NCBI GenBank assembly: GCA_001874335.1
Contig: MPDE01000007.1
Location: forward strand, 62,001 to 126,000
DNA: 64,000 bases
Direction of reading: 5' to 3'
Origin: Bacteroidetes bacterium MedPE-SWsnd-G2
Lineage (GTDB): Bacteria; Bacteroidota; Bacteroidia; Flavobacteriales; Flavobacteriaceae
A program made the translations under genes and the position numbers. Position 1 is the first letter of the stretch; every line of letters starts with the position of its first letter. Of the stretch, positions 28,201 to 35,631 are shown one piece after another. The notes under the pieces are model-generated. The model did no database searches, had not been told where the DNA came from, and worked only from the letters and a program-made list of their open reading frames with translations.

Positions 28201-28663
28201 TCCAATCGGAAGCAATTACTATTAGATGCTCGGTAATTGTTGGATTTAGCACCGCCATTTCCCAACCAATTCCGCCTCCCAAAGAACCACCAATTAAAGC
28301 AAATAATTTATGGATCTTTAGAGATTCTAAGCCCATTAAAAAAATACTCGCTATATCACGTGCAACGAAATCTTTGTAACTACCTATTAAATTTTGGGGC
28401 TTATCATCATATCCGTTACCGGGAATATTGAATGAAATAACCGTGAATTTTCGCGTATCAATCACCTTATTGTCTCCTACAATCGAATTCCACCAACCGT
28501 TTTCTCCTGTCACATTAGAGTTTCCTGTAAGTGCATGATTAACGAGAACGATTGGTGAAGAATGCAATGGTTTCCCAAAGACTTGAAACGATAAATCAAT
28601 ATCATATGTCTTTCCAGAATTGGTTTTGAAATCAACCAAATTTACATACCTAAGTGCAGCCAT
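25262..28663 (-). CDS. thrA: Trifunctional fusion: homoserine O-acetyltransferase-like / aspartokinase / homoserine dehydrogenase
   Basis: An 1133-residue fusion. Residues 1 to about 320 are an alpha/beta-hydrolase of the MetX family with nucleophile Ser127 (GGSLGG), Asp267 or Asp269 and His302 (VHGHDAFL), expected to acetylate homoserine. About 329-620 is aspartate kinase (KFGGKS 333-338; TTLGRNGSNYTA). About 625-775 holds ACT domains (SIISQGSSERGI). About 777-1133 is homoserine dehydrogenase (IFGHGLVGGTL Rossmann motif; DDFSGTDVARKLLIL). It therefore joins first, third and branch-committing steps to methionine. An internal ATG at 27679 (Met329) precedes the kinase and could yield a separate bifunctional product. 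Ordinary ThrA begins at that point. Confidence 0.92.
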   Translation of the reverse strand: MAALRYVNLVDFKTNSGKTYDIDLSFQVFGKPLHSSPIVLVNHALTGNSNVTGENGWWNSIVGDNKVIDTRKFTVISFNIPGNGYDDKPQNLIGSYKDFVARDIASIFLMGLESLKIHKLFALIGGSLGGGIGWEMAVLNPTITEHLIVIASDWKATDWLIANCQIQEQFLINSRRPVHDARMHAMLCYRTPQSFKARFERSTNEDLQIFNVESWLLHHGKKLQERFQLSAYKLMNQLLKTIDVTRDNESQSILDSIQGNIHIVGVDSDLFFTAEENRETQKELALTHPNVTYNEINSVHGHDAFLIEFKQLEKIIEGIFKPETEKGKMKVLKFGGKSLANGQGLDCALDIIETKIAQKENIVVVVSARGNTTNQLEVILDKAASKQGIENEWTQFKSYQTEPLPTIDFSNEFKALEEVFEGVKLLGDFSQKNKDLVLAFGELMSAKLVSKMLEQRGVKSNDLDARKLIITNDEFGNSQPIEKVSKEKVCNYFEQNKGWQVNVVTGFIGSTINNETTTLGRNGSNYTAALLANYLDAEELQNYTHVNGIYTANPDLVKDAKKIKELSFSEANELANFGATILHAKTIIPLLQKNINLRILNTFNSNDTGTLITANPKSKGVTSLSVLDNVALVNLEGRGLLGKVGVDARIFRALSDQNISVSIISQGSSERGIGLIIKADKATQAVIALEREFENDFQSQDVTKITVIDEVSVVSIIGLELSAFNKPFNALIRNQITPLLFNNTITGENVSLVVKTDQFHKAVNVIHGEIFGVSKKINIAIFGHGLVGGTLINQILNSQSEIEKRKGVRLNIFAIANSKTILLDKNGIGREWQHELKTIAKPYELIDVLEYAQNHHLENLIAVDNTASTSFYKQYIRLVESGFDLVSSNKIANTIGHDFYTKLRLALEDHRKSYLYETTVGAGLPLIDTINLLHESGENITRIRGVFSGSLSYVFNNFSIEEKPFSQIFQEAIDRGFTEPDPRDDFSGTDVARKLLILARELDLKNEYEDVKIQNLIPEDLRDIPVQDFLPQLNLLNGTYQDVKANQEKDHVLRYVGDLSGDLSQEKGDLEVKLVSVPKNSSLGQIKGSDAIFEIFTESYGEQPIVIQGAGAGAEVTARGVFGDILRLSKSKH

Positions 28664-28694
28664 GAGAGTTGTCTATTTAAGATTTAAATATCAA

Positions 28695-29972
28695 TTATTC
28701 TATAGTCTGAAATGCCGATTTTAAATCTGATTTTAGATCCTCTATAGCCTCAAGCCCCACAGATAATCGTATTAAATCTTGACTTACCCCTGTTGAAAGT
28801 TGCTGTTCTTCGTTAAGTTGTTGATGAGTAGTACTTGCTGGGTGAATAATTAATGATTTTGTATCTCCTATGTTTGCTAAAAGGGAAAACAACTTTGTAT
28901 TATCTGAGATAAATTTAGCCGCTTCATACCCTCCTTTAACCCCAAAGGTTACGATTCCGCTTTGTCCTTTAGGTAAATATTTTTGACCTAAACGGTAATA
29001 TCTACTGGTTTTTAGCCCTGGATAATTCACCCAACTTACTTCGTCTTGCTGTTCCAGCCATTGGGCAAGTTCTAAAGCATTTTCACTATGCTTTTTAATT
29101 CTTATTTCTAAGGTCTCCAACCCTTGAATAATTTGAAAAGCATTAAAAGGGCTTAATGCTGCACCATAATCTCTCAAACCTTCAATTCTCACTTTAGCAA
29201 TAAAAGCTGCCGCTTCTAAAGCTTCGGCATAAACCAAACCATGATATCCTTTTGAAGGCTCTGTAAACTCCGGAAAATTACCATTTGCCCAGTCAAAAGT
29301 GCCTGCATCAATTACAACACCACCAAGTGCTGTTCCATTACCGTTAATGTATTTTGTAAGTGAATGAATTACAATATTAGCACCATGCGCTATAGGATTT
29401 AACAAATAAGGAGTTGCTACGGTATTATCAACAATTAGTGGAATTTTTGCCGCTTTGGCAATTGCAGAAATGGCTTGTAAATCGAGAACATCTAATTTTG
29501 GATTCCCTAACGATTCTATAAATATAGCTCGGGTTTCAGGTGTAATAGTATTTTTAAAATCATTTGTATTTTCAGGATCTACAAAAGTAGTGTTTATACC
29601 ATGTCTTGGCAGAGTGACATTTAGTAAATTATACGTTCCGCCATAAAGACTTGATGATGCTACAATATGATCTCCAGACTTTAATAGAGTTAGTAATGTA
29701 GTTGAAATTGCAGATGCTCCAGAGGCCGTTACTACAGCTGCAATCCCTCCTTCTAATTCTGCCAACCTTTTTTCAAGTACATCGTTGGTGGGATTATTTA
29801 TTCTGGTATAAATATTACCAGTTTCGGCTAGGGAAAACAAATTGGCCGCATGATCAGAATCATTAAAGACATAAGCCGTAGATTGATAAATTGGAACTGC
29901 TCTGGTTCCGCCGTTTACAGAAACATCGTGTCCTGCGTGTAGTGCATTTGTTGCAAATTTTTGAGTACTCAT
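28695..29972 (-). CDS. metY: O-acetylhomoserine sulfhydrylase (aminocarboxypropyltransferase)
   Basis: A 425-residue PLP enzyme that makes homocysteine from O-acetylhomoserine and sulfide. It has the longer form typical of MetY (about 425 residues against 380-400 for MetB/MetZ), with KFATNALHAGHDV at the N terminus, TRINNPTND and the PLP lysine in HSLTKYINGNGTALGG. It follows a SAM-I riboswitch and is 31 bases upstream of the fusion that would supply its substrate, O-acetylhomoserine. Confidence 0.93.
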   Translation of the reverse strand: MSTQKFATNALHAGHDVSVNGGTRAVPIYQSTAYVFNDSDHAANLFSLAETGNIYTRINNPTNDVLEKRLAELEGGIAAVVTASGASAISTTLLTLLKSGDHIVASSSLYGGTYNLLNVTLPRHGINTTFVDPENTNDFKNTITPETRAIFIESLGNPKLDVLDLQAISAIAKAAKIPLIVDNTVATPYLLNPIAHGANIVIHSLTKYINGNGTALGGVVIDAGTFDWANGNFPEFTEPSKGYHGLVYAEALEAAAFIAKVRIEGLRDYGAALSPFNAFQIIQGLETLEIRIKKHSENALELAQWLEQQDEVSWVNYPGLKTSRYYRLGQKYLPKGQSGIVTFGVKGGYEAAKFISDNTKLFSLLANIGDTKSLIIHPASTTHQQLNEEQQLSTGVSQDLIRLSVGLEAIEDLKSDLKSAFQTIE

Positions 29973-30094
29973 TTTTCTTACTTTTTGAGTTAATAAATAA
30001 TTAAAACAAAAGTCAAAATGCGCCTTAAAGGCGTACTTAATAGAAAAATGTTATAAAGAAAATAACAATAATCCCGAATGGAAAATTGCTTTTT

Positions 30095-30206
30095 GTTATC
30101 TATCCAATGATATAAAAATCATTAAGTAGAATTTAGCACCTTCTTTAATAAATTAAAGGGTTGCTAAGGTTTCTAAGGGTCTATTCCCTCCACCTTTCTT
30201 GATAAC
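30095..30206 (-). ncRNA. SAM-I (S-box) riboswitch before metY
   Basis: On the minus strand P1 pairs GTTATC (30206-30201) with GATAAC (30100-30095). The core pieces GGTGGAGGGAATAGACCC, TAGAAACCTTAGCAACCC and AAGGTGCTAAATTCTAC lie between. A hairpin just after it (CAAT...TTCC, loop ATTC, GGGA...ATTG, then TTATTTTC) may be the expression platform. It should shut down metY and the MetX-AK-HSDH fusion when SAM is high. Confidence 0.92.
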
Positions 30207-30240
30207 ATTTCAATAAGTTATTGAACTTTGTGAATGCAAA
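30207..30240 (-). promoter_or_regulatory. Leader/promoter block shared with the metH riboswitch
   Basis: On the minus strand AATATTTG (ending 30237) followed by CATTCACA, GTTC and TAACTTAT parallels 22770-22741. A TTG lies 21 bases before the box as a -33 candidate. This copy also contains the inverted repeat TTCAATAA-C-TTATTGAA, which the other copy lacks. Confidence 0.5.
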
Positions 30241-30273
30241 TATTCAATTATAATAAGTTAAAAAACAAGGCTT

Positions 30274-31851
30274 TTATGATTTTTTTTTGGATTGATGCGT
30301 TTTTAAATAGTCTGAAGATTCTAAATATTTGGCCTTAATTACTTCTTGAATTGAAGTATTATAAATTTTACTTTCCAACCAAGAAATGATATCTAAATAC
30401 AGAAACGCTCTTCTTTCGTAAGGATGATTTTCAAATGTTTTTAGGGTTGCATGAAGAGACGTAAATGCCTTTTTAAGATCTTGCGGATAAATATCTTGAA
30501 GCCCTTTGATAAATTTGATCATTTCCCTTTGAACCGCGTGTAATTCATTCATTTTTATGAGAAACTTATAGGTGCTTTTCAAAAGAGATTCGATATGATA
30601 ATCATCACCGGCCTCATAATGGGCTACTAAATTTAAAACACGAGCAAAACACAATAAATCTTCTCTCAGCTTTAATGATTTATTAGATATAATTTTATCC
30701 AAATAAGTAATGCAAGCTTTGTTATTTCCTGCCCCAAAATTTAGGCTTGCAAACTTGTAATAAAATGTCATAAAATGATGCTCATCTATCCTATTACTAA
30801 ATTCTGAAAACTTGCTTTCAATTTCAGGAATAAGTAACATCCCTTCATTAAATGTACCATCAATGAAATGTCGATTTATGCTATTTAGATTTAAATATAA
30901 AAAGGACAAAGCTTTTACGTTATCATCCCAATTGTATTGCGACTCAGCCATTGTCATTTTAAGCCTATCAAGAATAGTATCAAACTGGCTTTTTCTGCGA
31001 ATCAACAACAAGGTTTCTAGCAAATAATTATTGCCTTTTAAGTAAAAAACAGGGTGTAAATTAATGAGTTTTGGAGTGGTATAAAACAAATCGACCCATT
31101 TATAGGCATAGCGATAGCAGCTTAAAAAATCTTGCAACAAAAAGCCATACCAAAGTTTTACTTTATACAACCAGATGCGCTCTCTTAAACCTAATTGTCG
31201 ATAATCTATAGCTGGAAATCGCTCATTAAAATATTGCGTGATCCATTGGCTTTCTTCTTCGTTTTTAACGTAACCCGTTTTGAGAAATATGCCATATAAT
31301 TGCAAGGATAAATTTGACAATTTACTTACCAATTTGTTATCATCACTTAGTTTTTCGGCTTGTTGTGTAAGCTCGTCAACTCTACTCGTAATACTGCGAG
31401 TAATATATTGAGATTCTATAATTTTTTCCATCTCAACAATTTCAAAAGCAAGGTTTTTTTCTTCATTTGAAAATGCTATTTCTTTTGCCTTACCTAACAC
31501 TTTGAGTCCTTGTGTGTACAAGCCTTTATGATATAATATCGTTGCAAAATCTAATTGTTCTCTAATTTGCAATCTCATATCTTGATGGGAAGGACTCAAT
31601 CTTAAACTAATTAAAATTTGTTTATACAGATGAGCCTTAACATTTGCCAATTGCTGTTTTGAAATTAACTTTGATTTTAAAATTGACTGTTCATCATATG
31701 TTTTTGCCTTATCAAGTTTACCAAACAAATACAAAAATTTAGAATCAGAGTTAACCCCGAGACGACCAACGTAGAGCTTAAACTGTCTTTTCTCTGATTT
31801 AGTAAGAGACTTTACTAATAAAAATAAATTATCCTTTTGGTCTAAACTCAT
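30274..31851 (-). CDS. Helical-repeat protein of unknown function
   Basis: A 525-residue, cytoplasmic-looking protein with no signal peptide or membrane segment. I do not recognise a named family. It is mostly helical, with repeating pairs of amphipathic helices reminiscent of TPR arrays. The N terminus (SLTKSEKRQFKLYV) and the Lys/Ser-rich C terminus (HQSKKKS) are charged. A regulatory or scaffold role is possible but not shown. It lies between the metY riboswitch leader and a small coiled-coil gene, all on the minus strand, and is separated from the latter by a terminator-like hairpin. Confidence 0.68.
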   Translation of the reverse strand: MSLDQKDNLFLLVKSLTKSEKRQFKLYVGRLGVNSDSKFLYLFGKLDKAKTYDEQSILKSKLISKQQLANVKAHLYKQILISLRLSPSHQDMRLQIREQLDFATILYHKGLYTQGLKVLGKAKEIAFSNEEKNLAFEIVEMEKIIESQYITRSITSRVDELTQQAEKLSDDNKLVSKLSNLSLQLYGIFLKTGYVKNEEESQWITQYFNERFPAIDYRQLGLRERIWLYKVKLWYGFLLQDFLSCYRYAYKWVDLFYTTPKLINLHPVFYLKGNNYLLETLLLIRRKSQFDTILDRLKMTMAESQYNWDDNVKALSFLYLNLNSINRHFIDGTFNEGMLLIPEIESKFSEFSNRIDEHHFMTFYYKFASLNFGAGNNKACITYLDKIISNKSLKLREDLLCFARVLNLVAHYEAGDDYHIESLLKSTYKFLIKMNELHAVQREMIKFIKGLQDIYPQDLKKAFTSLHATLKTFENHPYERRAFLYLDIISWLESKIYNTSIQEVIKAKYLESSDYLKTHQSKKKS

Positions 31852-31902
31852 ATCATAAATGTAACATTATTCCTTACATATTTTTAAATATTTAGCAAAA
31901 AG

Positions 31903-31931
31903 CAAAAGAGAGACCAATGGCCTCTCTTTTG
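31903..31931 (-). terminator. Terminator hairpin after the coiled-coil gene
   Basis: A 10-bp stem (CAAAAGAGAG 31903-31912 with CTCTCTTTTG 31922-31931), extended inward by a CC/GG pair. On the minus strand it is followed by CTTTTTGC. The T run is interrupted, so efficiency is uncertain. Confidence 0.65.
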
Positions 31932-31949
31932 TTCTAAATTTTATGAATT

Positions 31950-32234
31950 CTAAAATAAATTAGAAGTCCAATCATGGACTTTAGACTTTAAATTGTCATA
32001 CCCATCAGTAACGTCTGCTTTGAAATCGTCCCATTTTTCTTCACTACTATCTTCCCAAGCATCATAACGTTGCTTTAAAGCTTCATTTTTTTCATGCATT
32101 TCTGCTTTTGCAGCTTCAAATTTACTTTTCATTTCCGCATTAGATGAATCTATTTTCGCATCTAAAGCATCCATTTTTTCTTTCATTTCTTTTTGAGCGT
32201 TATCTACCCAATCTTTTAATTCCTGCTTATTCAT
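31950..32234 (-). CDS. Small charged coiled-coil protein, stress-response-like
   Basis: A 94-residue soluble protein made of one long amphipathic helix: heptad-like runs of Lys/Glu/Ala with repeated EMK/AEMHEK units (DALDAKIDSSNAEMKSKF) and a C-terminal SKVHDWTSNLF. It resembles short YtxH or sll1863-like coiled-coil proteins, but I cannot assign it firmly. I use the ATG at 32234 since upstream in-frame starts (ATG 32252, GTG 32258) add an unusual hydrophobic lead. Confidence 0.65.
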   Translation of the reverse strand: MNKQELKDWVDNAQKEMKEKMDALDAKIDSSNAEMKSKFEAAKAEMHEKNEALKQRYDAWEDSSEEKWDDFKADVTDGYDNLKSKVHDWTSNLF

Positions 32235-32288
32235 TTTTACAAGTTTATACATTAACACCTAATAAACAGTAAGTTACAAAAATTAAGG

Positions 32289-33905
32289 TTATAATATATA
32301 ATCGGTACTAATAAAATTAGAAGCCTTAGTGGTCATGAGATCGTTTAATATTTTATTATTGAAATCATTATCCTTGGATGCTACAAATGTCCTAATCGAA
32401 AAAGATCTTAAAGCATCATGCACACTCAATGTACTAAATGCCGAATCTTTTCTTCCTGTAAAAGGATATACATCTGGGCCGCGTTGACAAGAACTATTTA
32501 AATTTACGCGGCATACCAAATTCACTAGGGTATCTATTAAAGGGGCTAGTGTTGAAATGTCTTTTCCAAAAACACTTACCTGCTGCCCATAATTAGATTC
32601 GGCCATATCGTGCAACGGTTCTTCAATATATTTAAAAGGAACTATAGGTACAATTGGTCCAAATTGTTCTTCTTGAAATACTCTCATGTTTTCATTAACA
32701 GGATACATTACAGCAGGAAAAATAAAATTATCACTTAATTCACCTCCTTTAGCATTAATAATCTTGGCTCCTTTTTTCAAACTATCATCAATAAGTTCTT
32801 GTATATAAGTTGGTTTAGAAGGTTCTGGTAATGGGGTTAATTGGGCATTTTTATCCCAAGGATTTGCAAAGTTTAAAGTGTCAACTTTTGCAGCGAATTT
32901 TTCATTAAATTGTTGTGCTACACTTTCATGCACGTAAATCACTTTTAAAGCGGTACAACGTTGCCCATTGAAGGATAAGGAACCAGAGATACACTCGTCA
33001 ACTGTTAAATCTAAATCGGCATCCGGTAAAATAATAGCGGGGTTTTTCGCCTCTAATCCTAACACTAATCTTAATCTATTTTTTCTTGGGTGGTTGTCTT
33101 GTAAAGCATTGGCCGATTTGCTATTGCCTATTAAAGCCAAAACATCAATTCTGCCAGATTTCATGATTGGAGTAGCAAGAGTTCTACCACGCCCAAAAAT
33201 CACATTCACCACACCTTTTGGGAAACTATTTTGAAAACATTGCATTAATGGAGAAATTAAAAGCACTCCCAATTTTGCAGGTTTAAAAATCACAGTATTT
33301 CCCATAATTAATGCGGGAATTAATAATGTAAATGTTTCATTTAGCGGATAATTATAAGGACCTAAACAAAGTACAACCCCTAAAGGGCCTCGTCTAATAT
33401 GAGCATAAATACCGCCTTGTTTTTCAAATTTTGCAGAATTTCGATCCAGTTGTTTATAAGCTTCAATGGTATCGTTAATATAATCTACTGTCCTATCAAA
33501 TTCCTTTTGAGAATCTGCCAAGTTTTTACCTATTTCCCACATCAATAGCTTCACAACTTCTTCCCGTTTGGTTTTCATTTGCTCTACAAACTTTACCATG
33601 CAATTTATACGCTCTATCACTTTCATGGTAGGCCATTTCCCTTGCCCTTTATCAAATGCATCACAAGCAGAACTCAAAGCTTCTAAGGCTTGTTCTTCTC
33701 CCAGATCGGGCACACTACCTAACTCGGTTGGTGCATATTTAGGAGTTGATGAAATCGTTGAAAATATTTTGGTGGTTCGTCCAGACCAAGGTTTCAATAG
33801 ACCTGAAACAAGATATGTAGATTGGCTTACTTTTGATTTGATTTGAAATTCACTCGGTATTTTGTGTTTTGTATGGCTCATAGTCCTTTCTTTTTTAATC
33901 GACAT
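32289..33905 (-). CDS. gapN: NADP-dependent non-phosphorylating glyceraldehyde-3-phosphate dehydrogenase
   Basis: A 538-residue aldehyde dehydrogenase superfamily enzyme. Glu285 (LGLEAKNP) and nucleophile Cys317 ([10 protein letters not shown]) are placed as in the family, with the cofactor-loop GPYNYPLNE and VIFKPAK. The extended N terminus, [17 protein letters not shown] and SSCQRGPD segments fit the GapN subgroup, which oxidises G3P directly to 3-phosphoglycerate and makes NADPH. An ATG at 33881 (residue 9) with AGAAAGGA just before it is a good alternative start. It is divergent from metK across a 317-base region. Confidence 0.85.
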   Translation of the reverse strand: MSIKKERTMSHTKHKIPSEFQIKSKVSQSTYLVSGLLKPWSGRTTKIFSTISSTPKYAPTELGSVPDLGEEQALEALSSACDAFDKGQGKWPTMKVIERINCMVKFVEQMKTKREEVVKLLMWEIGKNLADSQKEFDRTVDYINDTIEAYKQLDRNSAKFEKQGGIYAHIRRGPLGVVLCLGPYNYPLNETFTLLIPALIMGNTVIFKPAKLGVLLISPLMQCFQNSFPKGVVNVIFGRGRTLATPIMKSGRIDVLALIGNSKSANALQDNHPRKNRLRLVLGLEAKNPAIILPDADLDLTVDECISGSLSFNGQRCTALKVIYVHESVAQQFNEKFAAKVDTLNFANPWDKNAQLTPLPEPSKPTYIQELIDDSLKKGAKIINAKGGELSDNFIFPAVMYPVNENMRVFQEEQFGPIVPIVPFKYIEEPLHDMAESNYGQQVSVFGKDISTLAPLIDTLVNLVCRVNLNSSCQRGPDVYPFTGRKDSAFSTLSVHDALRSFSIRTFVASKDNDFNNKILNDLMTTKASNFISTDYIL

Positions 33906-34073
33906 TACAATTTAACACATATCACCCTGTAAATCAACAATTAACACCTAAATTCAGATTCAACTCATGCAAAAATTTACAAAAAACAGCATACAAACAT
34001 CAACTAAATTGATCAAAAAAAACGGCTTTCAAAAATCTGTGTTAAGCTGCTTTAAAGAATAAAATTTAATGCT
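33906..34073. other. Non-coding 5' part of the gapN-metK divergent region
   Basis: The whole gap 33906-34222 has no gene. The left half is AT-rich, with no repeat or hairpin I can support and no clear -7 box for gapN. The right half carries the metK promoter box and the riboswitch-like leader described separately. Confidence 0.6.
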
Positions 34074-34081
34074 TACTTTTG
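34074..34081 (+). promoter_or_regulatory. -7 promoter box for metK
   Basis: TACTTTTG matches TAnnTTTG and lies 10 bases before the riboswitch-like RNA, so the transcript would begin almost exactly at the aptamer. No clear -33 TTG. Confidence 0.5.
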
Positions 34082-34090
34082 TCGCTTAAA

Positions 34091-34167
34091 TCGAGGAAGG
34101 ATTTGACTGATTGCAACCTCTGAAACTGATTTATTAATCAGCTAAAACAAAAATGCTAAAGGACAGT
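34091..34167 (+). ncRNA. SAM-II-like riboswitch (long-loop form) before metK
   Basis: Pieces in the SAM-II order are present. P1 is GAGG (34093-34096) with CCTC (34117-34120). The loop ATTTGACTGATTGCAA compares with ATTTAACCGTATTGCAA of the known metX aptamer. The 3' strand is TGCTAAAGGA (34154-34163), comparable to AGCTAAAAAGG. Pseudoknot pairing is possible between GCA (34113-34115) and TGC (34154-34156), and between ACTG (34106-34109) and CAGT (34164-34167). A 6-bp hairpin CTGATT/AATCAG (34126-34141) fills the long loop. The position right before SAM synthetase supports it. Recognition is from memory of the motif, not a covariance search. Confidence 0.65.
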
Positions 34168-34172
34168 GTAAA

Positions 34173-34198
34173 CTTCCTGAGACGCTTTCGTCAAATCT
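34173..34198 (+). promoter_or_regulatory. Possible expression platform of the metK leader
   Basis: CTTCCT (34173-34178) is the complement of AGGAAG (34094-34099), and GTCAAATC (34190-34197) is the exact complement of GATTTGAC (34100-34107). Both targets are inside the aptamer, so these pairings exclude its folded form. A GACG-CTTT-CGTC hairpin overlaps. The end is 25 bases before the ATG. Inference only. Confidence 0.45.
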
Positions 34199-34222
34199 GA
34201 CAATTATTATATAAAGAAACGT

Positions 34223-35476
34223 ATGGCGTATTTATTTACTTCAGAGAGTGTATCTGAAGGGCACCCAGACAAAGTAGCAGATCAAATTAGTGATGCTTTA
34301 ATCGACAATTTTTTAGCTTTTGACAGAGATTCTAAAGTGGCTTGTGAAACTTTAGTTACAACAGGGCAGGTTGTACTTGCTGGTGAGGTAAAATCTAAAA
34401 CCTATTTAGATGTTCAGAAAATTGCAAGAGAAACCATTAATAAAATTGGTTACACCAAAAGTGAATACATGTTTGATGGTAATTCGTGTGGTGTATTTTC
34501 TGCTATCCATGAACAAAGTGATGATATAAACAGAGGTGTAGATAGAGATACTAAAGAAGAACAAGGTGCAGGTGATCAAGGGATGATGTTTGGTTACGCA
34601 ACCAAGGAAACAGAAAATTTCATGCCTTTGGCCTTAGATCTTTCACATTTAATATTGAAAGAATTAGCAAGCTTGAGACGCGAGAACAAAGACATTACTT
34701 ATTTAAGACCTGACTCTAAAAGTCAAGTTACAATTGAGTATAGCGACGACAATGTACCTCAACGCATTGACGCTATTGTAGTTTCTACACAGCATGATGA
34801 CTTTGATGCTGATGAGGCCATGCTTGCAAAAATCAGAAAGGATATTATTGAAATCTTAATCCCTCGTGTTATAGCTCAAGTACCAGAGCGTATTCAAGCT
34901 TTATTTACTGGGGATATTACTTATCATATCAACCCAACTGGAAAGTTTGTTATTGGAGGTCCTCATGGAGACACAGGGTTAACAGGTAGAAAAATTATTG
35001 TTGACACCTATGGCGGTAAAGGCGCACATGGAGGTGGTGCTTTTTCTGGAAAAGACCCAAGTAAAGTAGACCGAAGTGCTGCTTACGCCACGAGGCATAT
35101 TGCTAAAAACTTAGTAGCTGCGGGTATTTGTGATGAAGTTTTAGTACAGGTAAGTTATGCCATAGGCGTTGTTGAGCCAATGGGTATTTTTATTGACACT
35201 TACGGTACATGTCCGTTTAATTTAACCGATGGTGAAATTGCTGAAAAAGTAGCTTCTATTTTTGACATGCGACCAGCTGCAATCGAAGAGCGTTTAAAAC
35301 TTCGCCAACCAATGTACAGTGAAACTGCTGCATACGGTCATATGGGAAGACCTCATGAAACCATTTCTAAAACCTTTACTCAACCTAACGGTGAAAGCAA
35401 GACCTTAGATGTCGAATTATTTACATGGGAAAAATTAGATTACGTAGACCAAGTGAAAGAAGAATTTGGGATATAG
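34223..35476 (+). CDS. metK: S-adenosylmethionine synthetase
   Basis: A 417-residue enzyme that makes SAM from methionine and ATP, a cytoplasmic tetramer. The ATP motif GHPDK (residues 13-17), [12 protein letters not shown] and the P-loop-like [18 protein letters not shown] are intact. Length is somewhat above the 384 of E. coli, from insertions around 190-215. It stands alone, with its own riboswitch-like leader and terminator. It uses the product of the metH/metF cluster and makes the ligand that would repress that cluster. Confidence 0.97.
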   Translation: MAYLFTSESVSEGHPDKVADQISDALIDNFLAFDRDSKVACETLVTTGQVVLAGEVKSKTYLDVQKIARETINKIGYTKSEYMFDGNSCGVFSAIHEQSDDINRGVDRDTKEEQGAGDQGMMFGYATKETENFMPLALDLSHLILKELASLRRENKDITYLRPDSKSQVTIEYSDDNVPQRIDAIVVSTQHDDFDADEAMLAKIRKDIIEILIPRVIAQVPERIQALFTGDITYHINPTGKFVIGGPHGDTGLTGRKIIVDTYGGKGAHGGGAFSGKDPSKVDRSAAYATRHIAKNLVAAGICDEVLVQVSYAIGVVEPMGIFIDTYGTCPFNLTDGEIAEKVASIFDMRPAAIEERLKLRQPMYSETAAYGHMGRPHETISKTFTQPNGESKTLDVELFTWEKLDYVDQVKEEFGI

Positions 35477-35502
35477 AAATCTTATTTAAAAATTATTTTA
35501 GG

Positions 35503-35537
35503 CACTCTTTTACTTAGGTAAAAGAGTGTTTTGTTTT
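35503..35537 (+). terminator. Intrinsic terminator after metK
   Basis: An 11-bp perfect stem CACTCTTTTAC (35503-35513) / GTAAAAGAGTG (35518-35528), TTAG loop and a TTTTGTTTT tail. Confidence 0.92.
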
Positions 35538-35631
35538 AATAAGATTTAACATAGGGTTTATTTAATATTTTTCGGCTCATGGGTTAGGGTTTTTCTTATA
35601 AATTAAATAGTTTAGCTAAAAAAGCTATACT

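Noticed and set aside
28664-28694. Leader peptide for the Thr/Met pathway before the MetX-AK-HSDH gene
   Set aside because: Only 31 bases separate it from metY, with no short ORF or hairpin; control comes from the SAM-I element upstream.
33568-33846. 92-codon plus-strand frame inside gapN
   Set aside because: Shadow of the conserved aldehyde dehydrogenase frame.
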